DNA of 64,000 nucleotides from Microbacterium memoriense (GCF_025398275.1 NZ_JAODOR010000014.1:112239-176238), one strand, 5' to 3'. Positions 26,994 through 35,350 are shown, counted from the first letter of the stretch. Notes: generated by a model from the letters alone, not told the origin. Translations and numbers: made by a program.

Positions 26994-27635
26994 TCAGCCG
27001 ACGTTGTGGAGGAATCGCAGAACGCGTTCGGCCTCGTCGGCGTTACGGGTGGCGATCGCTTCGCGGAGATCCCGGTATCCGTCCGCCCGCGCCATCGGGC
27101 AGGCGACGAACGGCACCCATCCGCGGAGATTCCGCCGAATCGCCAGCGACGCCTCGCGGATGAACCCGGTGAACACCGCGTTGTGCGTGGCGATCGTGAC
27201 GCGGGTGAAGAAGAGGACGGATGCGTCGAACACCCGGATCGGATCGGATCCATCGACGCTCGCTATCACGGCATCCGACGCGCTCACCAATTCGGCCAGC
27301 TCGTCATCCGTGCACTCGGTGAGGGCCAGACGCAGGGCGTTGCCCATGAAGTACGCCGTGAAGGCTCCGGTGTCGGCGCGGAGCTTGTCATCGGGATCGG
27401 ACACACGCGTGTAGCGGCCGACCGCGATCTCCACGAGCCCGAAGCGCTCCAGGCGCTGTAAGGCTTCGCGCACCGGAGTGCGAGACACACCCAACTGCAT
27501 GGCGAGATCGACGTCACGCAACTGCTGCCCGGGTGCGAGCGATCCGTCGAGGATGGCATCACCGATGCGCGCATACACCTCGTCGCCGAGGATCGTGCCG
27601 CTGGTGAGTTCGATCGGGGGGAGAATCGCAGTCAT
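26994..27635 (-). CDS. GntR-family transcriptional regulator, FadR/FCD subfamily
   Basis: 213-aa regulator: winged helix-turn-helix (about 12-80, with GQQLRDVDLAMQLGVSRTPVREAL split as the recognition unit) and an all-helical FCD ligand domain (about 90-210) with the metal/ligand histidine pattern. FCD regulators respond to small organic acids. No metabolic gene adjoins it, so its ligand and targets are unknown. The ATG at 27635 has TAGGAT on its strand at 27646-27651, so the leader is only a few nt. Confidence 0.88.
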   Translation of the reverse strand: MTAILPPIELTSGTILGDEVYARIGDAILDGSLAPGQQLRDVDLAMQLGVSRTPVREALQRLERFGLVEIAVGRYTRVSDPDDKLRADTGAFTAYFMGNALRLALTECTDDELAELVSASDAVIASVDGSDPIRVFDASVLFFTRVTIATHNAVFTGFIREASLAIRRNLRGWVPFVACPMARADGYRDLREAIATRNADEAERVLRFLHNVG

Positions 27636-27945
27636 CGCGGGAAATATCCTACTTCGCGCCGGCCCGTCTTCACGGCCGATTCCCATGAATGCACCCCTCG
27701 CTGAGGCACTGATATATCGGTAGAGTGAGCGCAGTCACGCCTAGCGTGGCATTATCCGGGGGGATCCGTCGACGCCCGGGCGCACGCGCTCAGCGCGAGA
27801 CGCCTGGGCGTCGAATGGTTAACCGGCAATTATTGCAACGTTTATGTCACCATCTGACAACGGTCAGGCGGATGCCCAGGAAACGGCGCTACCATGACGA
27901 CTGGCGCACTCGCGCCGAATACAGCTCGATTTAGTAAGGCAGTTC
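27636..27945. other. 310-bp gap between the GntR gene and the cold-shock gene
   Basis: Divergent regulatory region. It contains the GntR-gene -10 (27646-27651), an imperfect operator palindrome (27708-27721), a GACGCC-TG-GGCGTC inverted repeat at 27799-27812, and a locally AT-rich stretch (about 27815-27870) that probably holds the cold-shock promoter and 5' leader. Cold-shock mRNAs often have long leaders, but no fold is demonstrated here. I see no coding potential. Confidence 0.6.
27708..27721. promoter_or_regulatory. Candidate operator of the FCD-type GntR regulator
   Basis: ACTGATATATCGGT is a 14-bp palindrome with one mismatched pair and a perfect GATATATC centre, in an otherwise GC-rich gap. 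It lies 73 bp upstream of the regulator start. AT-centred short palindromes of this kind are usual for FadR/FCD operators, so autoregulation is inferred. Confidence 0.4.
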
Positions 27946-28152
27946 ATGAGCACCAGCGGTACCGTCAAGTGGTTCAACTCGGAGAAGGGCTTCGGCTTCA
28001 TCGCTCCCGATGAGGGCGGCGCAGACGTCTTCGCCCACTACTCCGCCATCGAGTCGAGCGGTTACCGCTCCCTCGAGGAGAACCAGCGCGTCGAGTTCGA
28101 GATCGCCCAGGGCCCTAAGGGCCTGCAGGCGGAGAACATCCGACCCATCTGA
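27946..28152 (+). CDS. Cold-shock domain protein
   Basis: 68-aa single OB-fold protein binding single-stranded RNA and DNA. Both nucleic-acid motifs are clear: [15 protein letters not shown] (RNP1, about 5-19) and DVFAHYSAI (RNP2, about 27-35). Starts at ATG 27946. Expression is probably controlled by its long upstream leader. Converges on the coiled-coil membrane protein gene. Confidence 0.97.
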   Translation: MSTSGTVKWFNSEKGFGFIAPDEGGADVFAHYSAIESSGYRSLEENQRVEFEIAQGPKGLQAENIRPI

Positions 28153-28179
28153 AGTCTTCACGGCCCGCAGAGCGGATCG

Positions 28180-29436
28180 TCAGTCTTTCGCCAAGACGTC
28201 GTAGTCCGCAAGGGCCACGGCGTCTTCGGCGTTTCTGAGGGCGCGCCGAGCGGCATCGAGCGCAGTCACCGGGTTCTCCGCGCCGCGTGCCGCCGCGAGC
28301 TCTCGATGCGCGGCCGCGAGACGCACGCGTGCATCCGCGCCGGCGTGGGCAGCACGGGGCTCGGCGCGCGAGATCGCGTCGCGCGCCGCAGTGAGCGTCC
28401 CCGCTAGAGCGGTGCGCGCCCCGCGGAGGCGCTGTTGGGCCGTGCGCGCGTCGCCGAGCGCCAGATCGAGACGATCGCGCAGGCGCGCGAGGCGATCGAC
28501 CGTCGCGTTCGGCCGGCGATGCGCATGAGGTTCCAGGGCCGACAGCTCGTTCTCCAGTTTCCGCAGCTCGACGCCTAGGCGTTCCGCGTCGGCGGGCTCG
28601 AGTTCGTTCCGTACCGACAGGGCATGGCGCAGGGCCGCACGCGCGTCCGCAACCTCGCCCTCCACCGCGCCGCCGGCATCCGTGACGAGTCGATGCCTTT
28701 CCTCCACGCGGCGCGCGGCGGCGGAGGCCGTTCGAAGTGCACGCTCCGCCTCGGCGAGCACCGGCACCGCACTCCGGGTCGGGTCGCTCGCTCGCGTTGC
28801 GGCGTCATCGATCAGTCGCTCGGCAGTGGCCAGCGCCGTGACGGCCGTCGCGGCGTCCCGCTCCGCGTCGGCCCATTCGGAGCGATCCCAGCGCTCGACG
28901 AGCTCCGCCAAGAGCGCCGCCGGATCGGCCAGTTCCGCGCTCAGCTGGCGGCACCGATCTCGCGCCGCGCCGACCTGGGATGCGGCAGACACGTTCGCCC
29001 GCATCCATTCGTCGTGCTCGCTCCGTGCGCGTTCGACCGATGTGATCGCGGCGTCGGTGCGTGCGCGGATCGCTCGCGACACACGCCGCACATCGTCGGG
29101 ATGCGTGTCCGGCCCGAGCTCACGGAACTCCGCGAACGCGCTGTCACGCGCATGCTGAGCCGTCATGCGGGCACGCCGCAACGCGGCCGGCGCGGTGCCG
29201 TCGTACAGGGCACCCGACAGACCCACCTCGAGGTCGAGCTCCTCGACCAGATCATCCAGACGGACGAGGCCCGCACCGGTGAGTGTGCGCTCCTGCTCGG
29301 CGGCCGCGCGAGCGCGGGGAGAACGACGCTGGCGCCGCAACGCCCAGATGGCGAGAGTGCAGAGAGCGGCGGCGGTCCCGAACACGATCAGCGCCGGGAG
29401 GACCCACGCTCCGATCGCCCCGAGCGCGTCGCTCAT
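28180..29436 (-). CDS. Coiled-coil membrane protein, unknown function
   Basis: 418-aa protein with one N-terminal membrane helix (about 8-30), a basic RRQRRSPRARA stop-transfer stretch, and some 380 residues of Ala/Arg/Glu-rich helical coiled coil. The opening coil resembles the C-terminal coiled-coil half of actinobacterial TPM-domain proteins, but no TPM domain is present; that comparison is from memory and weak. The ATG at 29436 overlaps the HAD-gene stop by 4 nt; an earlier in-frame start would lie deep within that gene. Confidence 0.7.
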   Translation of the reverse strand: MSDALGAIGAWVLPALIVFGTAAALCTLAIWALRRQRRSPRARAAAEQERTLTGAGLVRLDDLVEELDLEVGLSGALYDGTAPAALRRARMTAQHARDSAFAEFRELGPDTHPDDVRRVSRAIRARTDAAITSVERARSEHDEWMRANVSAASQVGAARDRCRQLSAELADPAALLAELVERWDRSEWADAERDAATAVTALATAERLIDDAATRASDPTRSAVPVLAEAERALRTASAAARRVEERHRLVTDAGGAVEGEVADARAALRHALSVRNELEPADAERLGVELRKLENELSALEPHAHRRPNATVDRLARLRDRLDLALGDARTAQQRLRGARTALAGTLTAARDAISRAEPRAAHAGADARVRLAAAHRELAAARGAENPVTALDAARRALRNAEDAVALADYDVLAKD

Positions 29437-30110
29437 TCGCCGTCCGCGACCAGGAGTGCCCTCAACTCGGTGGCGTCGTCGACCTGTGCGGCGGCACCCT
29501 CTCCTTCGTGTGGCCAGCTGAAGCCCCACCGGACGAAGATCACGGGCACACCCTGCTCGGCACCGCCCTCGATGTCGTGGTGGCGATCGCCGATCAGCAC
29601 CGGGCGACTCGTGTCCACCCCGACGGCTTCGAGGCGCCGGAGCGCTTCGGCGATGATCGCCGATTTCGAGGCGAGGGTCTTCTCGTCCGGCGTCGCGCCG
29701 ACGACCGCCTGAAGGTACGGCGCGAGATCGAAGTGCTCCACGAGGGCGGCGACCTGCACTTCGGGTTTGGAGCTCGCTGTCGCCTGGGGGATGCCGGATT
29801 CGCCCAGCTCGGTGATCAGGTCGCCGACCCCGGGATAGAGCTTGGCGCCGTTCGTGTACCCATCGGCGCGACCGATGCGGCGGTACATCGTGGTGGCATC
29901 CGCTGCTTGCTCGGGGGTGAGGCCGAGGTTTCTCTGGAACGACTCGTGCATGGGCGGTCCGATCCAGTTGACCAGCTCGGCACGCGTCGGCGGCGGGAAG
30001 CCCAGTTCATCGAAGGCCAGAGTGAGGCGTCGAAGGATGCCGTCGGAGGCATCGACCACGGTCCCGTCCACGTCCCAGAGGATGCAGGTCCACGGTGATC
30101 TGAGCGTCAT
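29433..30110 (-). CDS. HAD-superfamily phosphatase, phosphoglycolate-phosphatase-like
   Basis: 225-aa haloacid-dehalogenase hydrolase. Motif I WDVDGTVVD (about 12-20) supplies the nucleophile Asp; motif II is TASSKP (about 111-116), the Lys is near 144, and motif IV GDRHHDIEGG near 175-184. The helical cap between motifs I and II (about 25-90) is of the Gph/PGMB type. Substrate is likely a small phosphomonoester but cannot be read. TAGGCT plus 6 nt before the ATG suggests leaderless transcription. Confidence 0.88.
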   Translation of the reverse strand: MTLRSPWTCILWDVDGTVVDASDGILRRLTLAFDELGFPPPTRAELVNWIGPPMHESFQRNLGLTPEQAADATTMYRRIGRADGYTNGAKLYPGVGDLITELGESGIPQATASSKPEVQVAALVEHFDLAPYLQAVVGATPDEKTLASKSAIIAEALRRLEAVGVDTSRPVLIGDRHHDIEGGAEQGVPVIFVRWGFSWPHEGEGAAAQVDDATELRALLVADGE

Positions 30111-30129
30111 GCGCCCAGCCTAGCGAGCG

Positions 30130-30822
30130 TCAGAACAGGCGCGGCGCTCCGGACTCGGTGCCCTTCATGCCCTCGTAGTCGAGCGTCACACACCGGATCC
30201 CACGGTCGGTGGCCAGCACCTTCGCCTGAGGCTTGATCTCCTGCGCGGCGAACACCCCCGTTACCGGGGCCAGGTGCGGGTCTCGCCCCAGCAAATCGAG
30301 GTACCGGGTGAGCTGCTCGACGCCGTCGATGTCGCCGCGACGCTTGACCTCGACCGCGATCGTGCCGCCGGCGGGGTTGCGGAGCAGCAGGTCGACGGGA
30401 CCGATTGCAGTCGGGAACTCGCGTCGGACGAGGGTGAGTCCGTCGCCGATGACCTCGACCTGCTCGGCGAGCAGGCGCTGGAGATCGGCCTCGACGCCGT
30501 CCTTCTGCAGGCCCGGATCGACGCCGAGTTCGTGTGACGAGTCGTGCAGCACCTCATAGATGCGCACGAGAAGTGCGTCGCCGCTCTTGGCATGGGTCAC
30601 CCGCCAGTGCTCCTGCACACCGGCCGCGGTGGACTCGGCATCCGGAACCTCCACCGTCAGCGTGCACGGCGGGCTCATCCAGTTGAGCGGCTGGTGTTGG
30701 ATGTCGCGGTGAAAAGCGACGGTGCCGTCCGCCTTCAGCATGATCAAGCGGGTGGCGAGGGGGAGATGCGTGTTGAGACGCCCGGTGTAATCCACGGAGC
30801 AACGAGCGATGACCAGGCGCAT
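30130..30822 (-). CDS. nucS: Mismatch-specific endonuclease NucS
   Basis: 230-aa EndoMS/NucS, which replaces MutS/MutL mismatch repair in most actinobacteria by cutting both strands at mismatches. N-terminal dimerisation domain (about 1-105) and C-terminal RecB-like nuclease (about 125-225) with PVDLLLRN, the active-site [16 protein letters not shown] and a conserved Gln/Tyr. The tail ends GAPRLF, resembling the clamp-binding end of mycobacterial and corynebacterial NucS. TAGGAT plus 6 nt precedes the ATG (leaderless). The gene lies 19 nt upstream of the HAD gene on the same strand. Confidence 0.96.
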   Translation of the reverse strand: MRLVIARCSVDYTGRLNTHLPLATRLIMLKADGTVAFHRDIQHQPLNWMSPPCTLTVEVPDAESTAAGVQEHWRVTHAKSGDALLVRIYEVLHDSSHELGVDPGLQKDGVEADLQRLLAEQVEVIGDGLTLVRREFPTAIGPVDLLLRNPAGGTIAVEVKRRGDIDGVEQLTRYLDLLGRDPHLAPVTGVFAAQEIKPQAKVLATDRGIRCVTLDYEGMKGTESGAPRLF

Positions 30823-30890
30823 CCGACGATCCTACGGTGCCCGGTTCCGCGCCGAGTGCGCGGGGTGCGCGCGAGCGCGCTGCGTGCGCA

Positions 30891-30929
30891 CCGGCATCCA
30901 CCGGCGCGCTCGGCACGAACCAGCGCGCT
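30891..30929. repeat. 39-bp direct repeat, left copy
   Basis: Identical over 39 bp to 35292-35330 and in the same orientation. It contains 7-bp inverted arms GCGCGCT and AGCGCGC around an 11-nt loop, so it can form a hairpin. It lies in the gap upstream of nucS and before the TPR/coiled-coil gene. The two copies bracket a 4.4-kb accessory block. Confidence 0.85.
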
Positions 30930-31024
30930 GGCCGACGTGTGTCCGGGGTTGTCCGGGATTGGGCGTACGCGAGGGGACGCGAGCGAGTGGCTTGTTAGAA
31001 CAGGAAACATGACACGACCGGATC

Positions 31025-32902
31025 GTGGAGAGTGCCCACGCGGACACTGCCGCCATGGGCACGCTCATTGCGGTCGAGGCGCAGCGGAGTCGCCGCGTGC
31101 AGCTGGAGGCAGCACGCCGTCAGATCGAGGCGGCCGAGCGGCAGACCACTGTCGTCCGCGAAACAGCGCTCGCGACCCAGCACGCCGTTGCCGCGGCCGC
31201 CGACCGTCAGATCGACGCGCAGCGGGAGACCACGCACGCCGTCGCTGTTTTGGGTGCATCGATGGATGCCATGAACGACCGGCTCGGTGACGCGCTGGAC
31301 CTCGGCTTCCTGCGGGTCCAAGAAACGGTGAGCGAAGGCTTGGAGACGCTCGACCGCAACCTCAACGTGCTCGCCGGCATCATGCACGGCGGGTTCGAGC
31401 TGGTCGGGCAACGGATGATCGAGCAGACCGCCGTCCTCGGTGACATCGCTGCGATGACCGCCAACCCGCTGACGACGGCAGCCGCCGAGCATTACCGCCG
31501 CGGAGCGGTGTCGTTGCGGCAAGGGTGGCTCGACGAGGCGGTTCCCGAGCTCGAACTCGCGATTGAAAAGGACCGGACCAATCCGGCGCCTCACTATGCC
31601 CTTGGCCTGGCGAAGGCCGCCCAGAGCCACCAGGCGGAGGCGTTTGCATCCCTGATGTTGGCTATCAAGTACTCCGCGGCCGATGAGCGCTGGGGTTCGC
31701 TCGCCGCGAGCGCCGCGATTCTGCTGCGCTCGGTGGCGACACCCGATCAGGTCGACGAGGTCGGGCATGCGATCGACAGCGCATTGCGGGTCGCCCCCAC
31801 CTGTGCCGAGCTTCTGTTGATCCGCGCCGTGCACCGCGGGATCCAGGCGGATCTCGTCAAGGCCTTCACCTTCGCTCCGGAATTGGCAATCGTGGCGATC
31901 CAGGCCGGTGTTCCCGGCGCGGAGGACGCGGCCGAGATGGTGGCGACCGATCCGTCGAGCCCGGTGCACGCGCGCCGGGAGATCCAGCGGCTCGTCGCCG
32001 CGTCCGGGGACGACGGCTTCGGCACCAATGTCGAGCCTGCGGATATTCCGCAGGCCATGATCGGTTACGCCGGATGGGTCCGCACGGCACTCCCTGTGGT
32101 CGAGGAGCACGCCCGTACCGGCATCCCTCAGCGATTGGACGCTGCGGCCGACGTCGTGTCGTTCACACGAGCGGAAGCGAATCTCTGTCGTCTCACTCTT
32201 GCCCACGTGCGGGAGAATCTGCGCGAGCTCGAACGTCGGCGCGACACCGCCGTCGAGGTGGTAGCTCGCGCGGATGCCGCGGCCGCCGCATATCGGATGC
32301 TTCCGCCCGCGACGGCGACGCTCGAACACACGGCACATGTCGTTGGTGGGATCCGACCGTTCACCCGGCCTGTCGTGGCGCTGATCGTCACGGTCTTGTC
32401 GATGGCGTTCGCGGGTGCGAATCCATCCGTCTCGTTCATCGCCGGGACGGCTGCAGTCGTCTTCGGCATCCTGTTCATCGTGTGGCTCACAAAGGCGTTC
32501 CGCCAGCTGGCGGAACGGCGTGCGGTCGCTGCGCGTGAAGCGGCAACCGCGCAGCAGATCCGCGACCACCAGGTGCGGATTGCGCAAGATCAGAGCGATC
32601 GGGCGCGTGACCGCTCCGAGCGAGAGCTCTCGGATGCCCGGCGCGCGCGCCAGGCGACCGAGCAGGAAGTGACCGCCGCCACCGGTCGAATTGTCGCGCT
32701 CGATGCAGAGCTCGAGGACGCGCAGAACGAGCACCGACGGGCGCAAGACGAATTCTCGCGCCTGACCTTCGAGGCAGACCTGTACCCGCAGCCGATTATC
32801 GCTCTTCTCTCCCAGCTCGCGCCTCCCCGTATTCACCCGCTCGGCGACGTCACTGGGTCAACTCTTTCCCCCGAATCACCTCACCGAAAGGCCTCACGAT
32901 GA
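31025..32902 (+). CDS. TPR/coiled-coil membrane protein, unknown function
   Basis: 625-aa protein. Residues about 12-120 form a long amphipathic coil (many Gln, Glu, Ala), 150-215 contain TPR-like helical repeats (AAEHYRRGAVSLRQGWLDEA), 215-400 are further helical repeats, two membrane helices lie at about 445-490, and a second coiled coil rich in Arg/Gln/Asp runs 495-585. The architecture (coil, TPR, paired TM, coil) resembles uncharacterised bacterial TPR proteins that sit in variable loci. The start is uncertain: GTG 31025 and ATG 31055 lack a good ribosome-binding site, while AGGAAA precedes an out-of-frame ATG at 31009. Overlaps the next gene by 4 nt. Confidence 0.75.
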   Translation: MESAHADTAAMGTLIAVEAQRSRRVQLEAARRQIEAAERQTTVVRETALATQHAVAAAADRQIDAQRETTHAVAVLGASMDAMNDRLGDALDLGFLRVQETVSEGLETLDRNLNVLAGIMHGGFELVGQRMIEQTAVLGDIAAMTANPLTTAAAEHYRRGAVSLRQGWLDEAVPELELAIEKDRTNPAPHYALGLAKAAQSHQAEAFASLMLAIKYSAADERWGSLAASAAILLRSVATPDQVDEVGHAIDSALRVAPTCAELLLIRAVHRGIQADLVKAFTFAPELAIVAIQAGVPGAEDAAEMVATDPSSPVHARREIQRLVAASGDDGFGTNVEPADIPQAMIGYAGWVRTALPVVEEHARTGIPQRLDAAADVVSFTRAEANLCRLTLAHVRENLRELERRRDTAVEVVARADAAAAAYRMLPPATATLEHTAHVVGGIRPFTRPVVALIVTVLSMAFAGANPSVSFIAGTAAVVFGILFIVWLTKAFRQLAERRAVAAREAATAQQIRDHQVRIAQDQSDRARDRSERELSDARRARQATEQEVTAATGRIVALDAELEDAQNEHRRAQDEFSRLTFEADLYPQPIIALLSQLAPPRIHPLGDVTGSTLSPESPHRKASR

Positions 32903-33480
32903 CCACGACTCCCGCAGGTTGGTACCCCACGGAACAACACCCCGGACGTCAGCGGTATTGGGACGGGGAACAGTGGACGGGCCACTTCCACCCGCCGCTA
33001 GCCGAGGCCCCTGCCCCGCCCGTGACCGCCGCCGAGGTCACGCAGATGGCGGCGGCTTCGGGTGGAGACGATGATGTGGTCGGGATCCTCAACTCGCTCA
33101 AGAACGACGCGATCGCGGCCGGGATGCTGACCAAGCACAAGGTCACCTCGAAGGTGAACAAGCGTCGCCAGGAGGTCGAGGCCAGCTTCACCGCAAGCCT
33201 GAAGGGCGTCAAGAACTACTGGGTCAAGATTGACGTGGTCAAGACACCGCACGGCATCAGCTGGTCGCCCGACAACGGTCTCTGGAACAAGGACGGCGCT
33301 TCCCGCGGAGGCAAGATGGGGCTGGCCAACGAGCTATCTGCGAGCGGGGGAATGGTCAGTGGATTGGTCGGAAACATGCTCGCCGGGTCCGCAGCGAAGG
33401 CTGCGGCGAAGGATGCGCAGCGCGCTCAGATGGAGTACGCGGCGTTCGAGGCCGCGGTTCTGTCGAACTATTACCGCTGA
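32899..33480 (+). CDS. DUF2510 protein of the TPR/coiled-coil cassette
   Basis: 193-aa protein beginning with a DUF2510 motif (PAGWYPTEQHPGRQRYWDG, about 5-23, ending EQWTGHFHP), normally an actinobacterial envelope or protein-interaction module. A helical middle (about 50-110) has a Lys-rich patch, then a beta-like region with KNYWVKIDVVKTPHGISWSP, and a Gly/Ala/Met-rich segment near 150-170. No clear membrane helix. It overlaps the preceding TPR gene as ATGA, so the two are made together. Function unknown. Confidence 0.75.
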   Translation: MTTTPAGWYPTEQHPGRQRYWDGEQWTGHFHPPLAEAPAPPVTAAEVTQMAAASGGDDDVVGILNSLKNDAIAAGMLTKHKVTSKVNKRRQEVEASFTASLKGVKNYWVKIDVVKTPHGISWSPDNGLWNKDGASRGGKMGLANELSASGGMVSGLVGNMLAGSAAKAAAKDAQRAQMEYAAFEAAVLSNYYR

Positions 33481-33488
33481 GCAGATGC

Positions 33489-34307
33489 ATGGCCGACACA
33501 TCCGCGTACGACGCGATCATCGCTCGGGTCGTGGCGATGCGCGCCTCCACCGACTGGCGAAACGGGGAGCAAAGACTGCGTGAGCTGGAGGCTGAGCTGA
33601 AGAAGCTCGGTGCACCGGCGGAGCCGAGAGATCGGCAGCGCATTTGGGCTGACTTCTCCGCCGCCCGCGCCGCGTATCGGAACGCGCGCGCGGAGTTCTT
33701 CGCGGCGAGGGAGTCGGGGAGTGGCGCCGCCCGTGGACGGGGGGCGGGCGGCACCACTTCAGCGCGGTCAACGGCACCTTTCCCTGAGCGTGCGAAGGAA
33801 CAGGACGAGGCCAGGCGGCGGAAACAGACCCTCATCGGGCAGCTCCGCCTGGTGGTGGGTGGAGAGCCGGGGGGACCCGCCACCGCACAGGTGAAGACGC
33901 TGGGTGGGGAGTTCTTCCAGGCCGGGTACGCCGGGAACGAGCACAACGATGCACTCGCGGCGGAGTTCTCCGGTCTGCGCTCGGAGTACTTCCGAAAGCT
34001 CGACGGCGCAATGCAGCGCGCGCAGGAACACCGCGACCGCGTTGCGCGCGATATGGATCACGCACTGTTCGTGCTGGAGCGGATCGCGCACGGCTCGGAT
34101 GTCACCGACCGATGGACCAAGTGGACCGAGGCCTCCGAGCGGTACCGCAGCTTCGGGTACCCCGGCAAGGAGAAGAAGGCGGAGTTGGACGCGCGCTTCC
34201 AGCGCCTGCGCGCCGAGTTGAGTACCGCGCTCGAGCGGGACAAACGGAAGCGTCAACGACAGCGAGAAGCAGAATGGGCCGCTAACCGGGTCCATCGCCG
34301 GAGGTAG
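33489..34307 (+). CDS. DUF349-like helical repeat protein, unknown function
   Basis: 272-aa soluble, highly charged, almost wholly helical protein. Three spaced segments share a pattern of an aromatic residue, then AxxxY/F, then acidic-Phe-Phe: IWADFSAARAAYRNARAEFF (about 54-73), AEFSGLRSEYFRKL (about 158-171) and WTEASERYRSFGYPG (about 212-226) followed by ARFQRLRAEL. This resembles DUF349 repeats but is not a confident assignment. The C-terminus is very basic (KRKRQRQREAEW). 8 nt after the DUF2510 gene, hence same operon. Confidence 0.65.
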   Translation: MADTSAYDAIIARVVAMRASTDWRNGEQRLRELEAELKKLGAPAEPRDRQRIWADFSAARAAYRNARAEFFAARESGSGAARGRGAGGTTSARSTAPFPERAKEQDEARRRKQTLIGQLRLVVGGEPGGPATAQVKTLGGEFFQAGYAGNEHNDALAAEFSGLRSEYFRKLDGAMQRAQEHRDRVARDMDHALFVLERIAHGSDVTDRWTKWTEASERYRSFGYPGKEKKAELDARFQRLRAELSTALERDKRKRQRQREAEWAANRVHRRR

Positions 34308-34332
34308 CGGGCGACCCGGATACACTGACGCC

Positions 34333-35277
34333 GTGGAACAGGACGTCAGCCCGCCGAGCTCGGCATCGCGGTTCGATCCACTCGTTGACGAGCTCCGCGT
34401 GCTGCGAGAGGCGCGCGGCGTCACGTACCGAGAGCTCGCGGCCCGCATCACTCGGCAGCGCGAACAGGATGGCGTCGCCCCCGCCACCGCGCGGATCGCG
34501 CACACCACGGTCTCTGACGTCTTCCGGCCCGGGCGCTCGCGGCTGAACGCCCACCTCGTCGCGGAGATCGTGCGTGCGCTCGACGGTGATGTGGTGGCGG
34601 CAGAGGACTGGCGTGCGCGGGTCGCTCAGGTGGCTCCGCTGCCGCCGGCGAGTCGTCCTCTGCCCCGCGTGATCGATGCGCCGGCACCGATCCTCCCGGT
34701 CGCGCCTCGCGCCTCGCCGGCGATCATCGTCGCGCTTGTCGCGGGTGGTCTTCTCATTAACGCGACCGGCAAGTTCTTCAACCCGCTTCTGGGTGACATC
34801 TTCTTCCTGGACATGGTGGGGACAGCCGTCGTGGCACTGGTGGGCGGGCCGTGGCTGGCTGCTCTCGTCGGTGCGCTGTTCGTCGTCGTGGAACTCCTCA
34901 AGTTCCAGATCGGCGACGCACTGTTCGCGGTGACCATGATCTTCGCGGGACTGATCTGGGGCTTCGGCGTCCGGCGCGGCTGGGGCAGCACGTTGCCGCG
35001 GTTTCTCGCCGTGAGCGCCGTCGTGGCAGTCGCGACGTCGGCCGTCGCCATCCCGATCACGATGCTGTACTTCAACGGTCAGGTCGATCGCGGGCTCGAT
35101 GTCTTCTTCGCCCAGTTGCAGGCGGACGGCCTCGGTACGTGGCTCGCGGTCGGGGGGACCAATCTCACCGTGTCACTGCTTGACAAGGTCTTCACGGGTG
35201 CGATCGCTTTCCTGATCGCGCGCCTGATCTGGGCACTCCCGTGGTCCGCCGAGCAGGCCCTCACGCCGCCGCGCTGA
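34333..35277 (+). CDS. Fusion of XRE-type HTH domain to ECF-transporter S-component-like membrane domain
   Basis: 314-aa protein. Residues about 15-85 form a helix-turn-helix (LRVLREARGVTYRELAARI, then a VSDVFRPGRS turn). After a Pro-rich linker (100-130), six hydrophobic segments follow (about 133-153, 160-185, 190-215, 220-245, 265-285, 290-305) with FLDMVGTAVVALVGGPWLAA, typical of ECF S components and related 5-6 TM sensor domains. No EcfT or EcfA gene is nearby. It may be a membrane-bound one-component regulator sensing a small molecule. TACACT plus 6 nt precedes the GTG, so it has its own, probably leaderless, transcript. Confidence 0.75.
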   Translation: MEQDVSPPSSASRFDPLVDELRVLREARGVTYRELAARITRQREQDGVAPATARIAHTTVSDVFRPGRSRLNAHLVAEIVRALDGDVVAAEDWRARVAQVAPLPPASRPLPRVIDAPAPILPVAPRASPAIIVALVAGGLLINATGKFFNPLLGDIFFLDMVGTAVVALVGGPWLAALVGALFVVVELLKFQIGDALFAVTMIFAGLIWGFGVRRGWGSTLPRFLAVSAVVAVATSAVAIPITMLYFNGQVDRGLDVFFAQLQADGLGTWLAVGGTNLTVSLLDKVFTGAIAFLIARLIWALPWSAEQALTPPR

Positions 35278-35291
35278 TCCCGCAGCGTCCT

Positions 35292-35330
35292 CCGGCATCC
35301 ACCGGCGCGCTCGGCACGAACCAGCGCGCT
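35292..35330. repeat. 39-bp direct repeat, right copy
   Basis: Second identical copy of the 30891-30929 repeat, 14 nt after the HTH/S-component gene and 20 nt before the stop of the convergent MFS gene. Similarity beyond 39 bp continues only weakly (GACGTG on the right). The hairpin potential and the convergent position also fit a terminator. Confidence 0.85.
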
Positions 35331-35350
35331 CGGCGGACGTGGGGGCGGGG

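Noticed and set aside
30554..31290. Frames across the 39-bp repeat (30554-30916, 30744-31010) and from ATG 31009
   Set aside because: Arg/Ala-rich shadows; the apparent shared peptide with the 35-kb region only reflects the DNA repeat.
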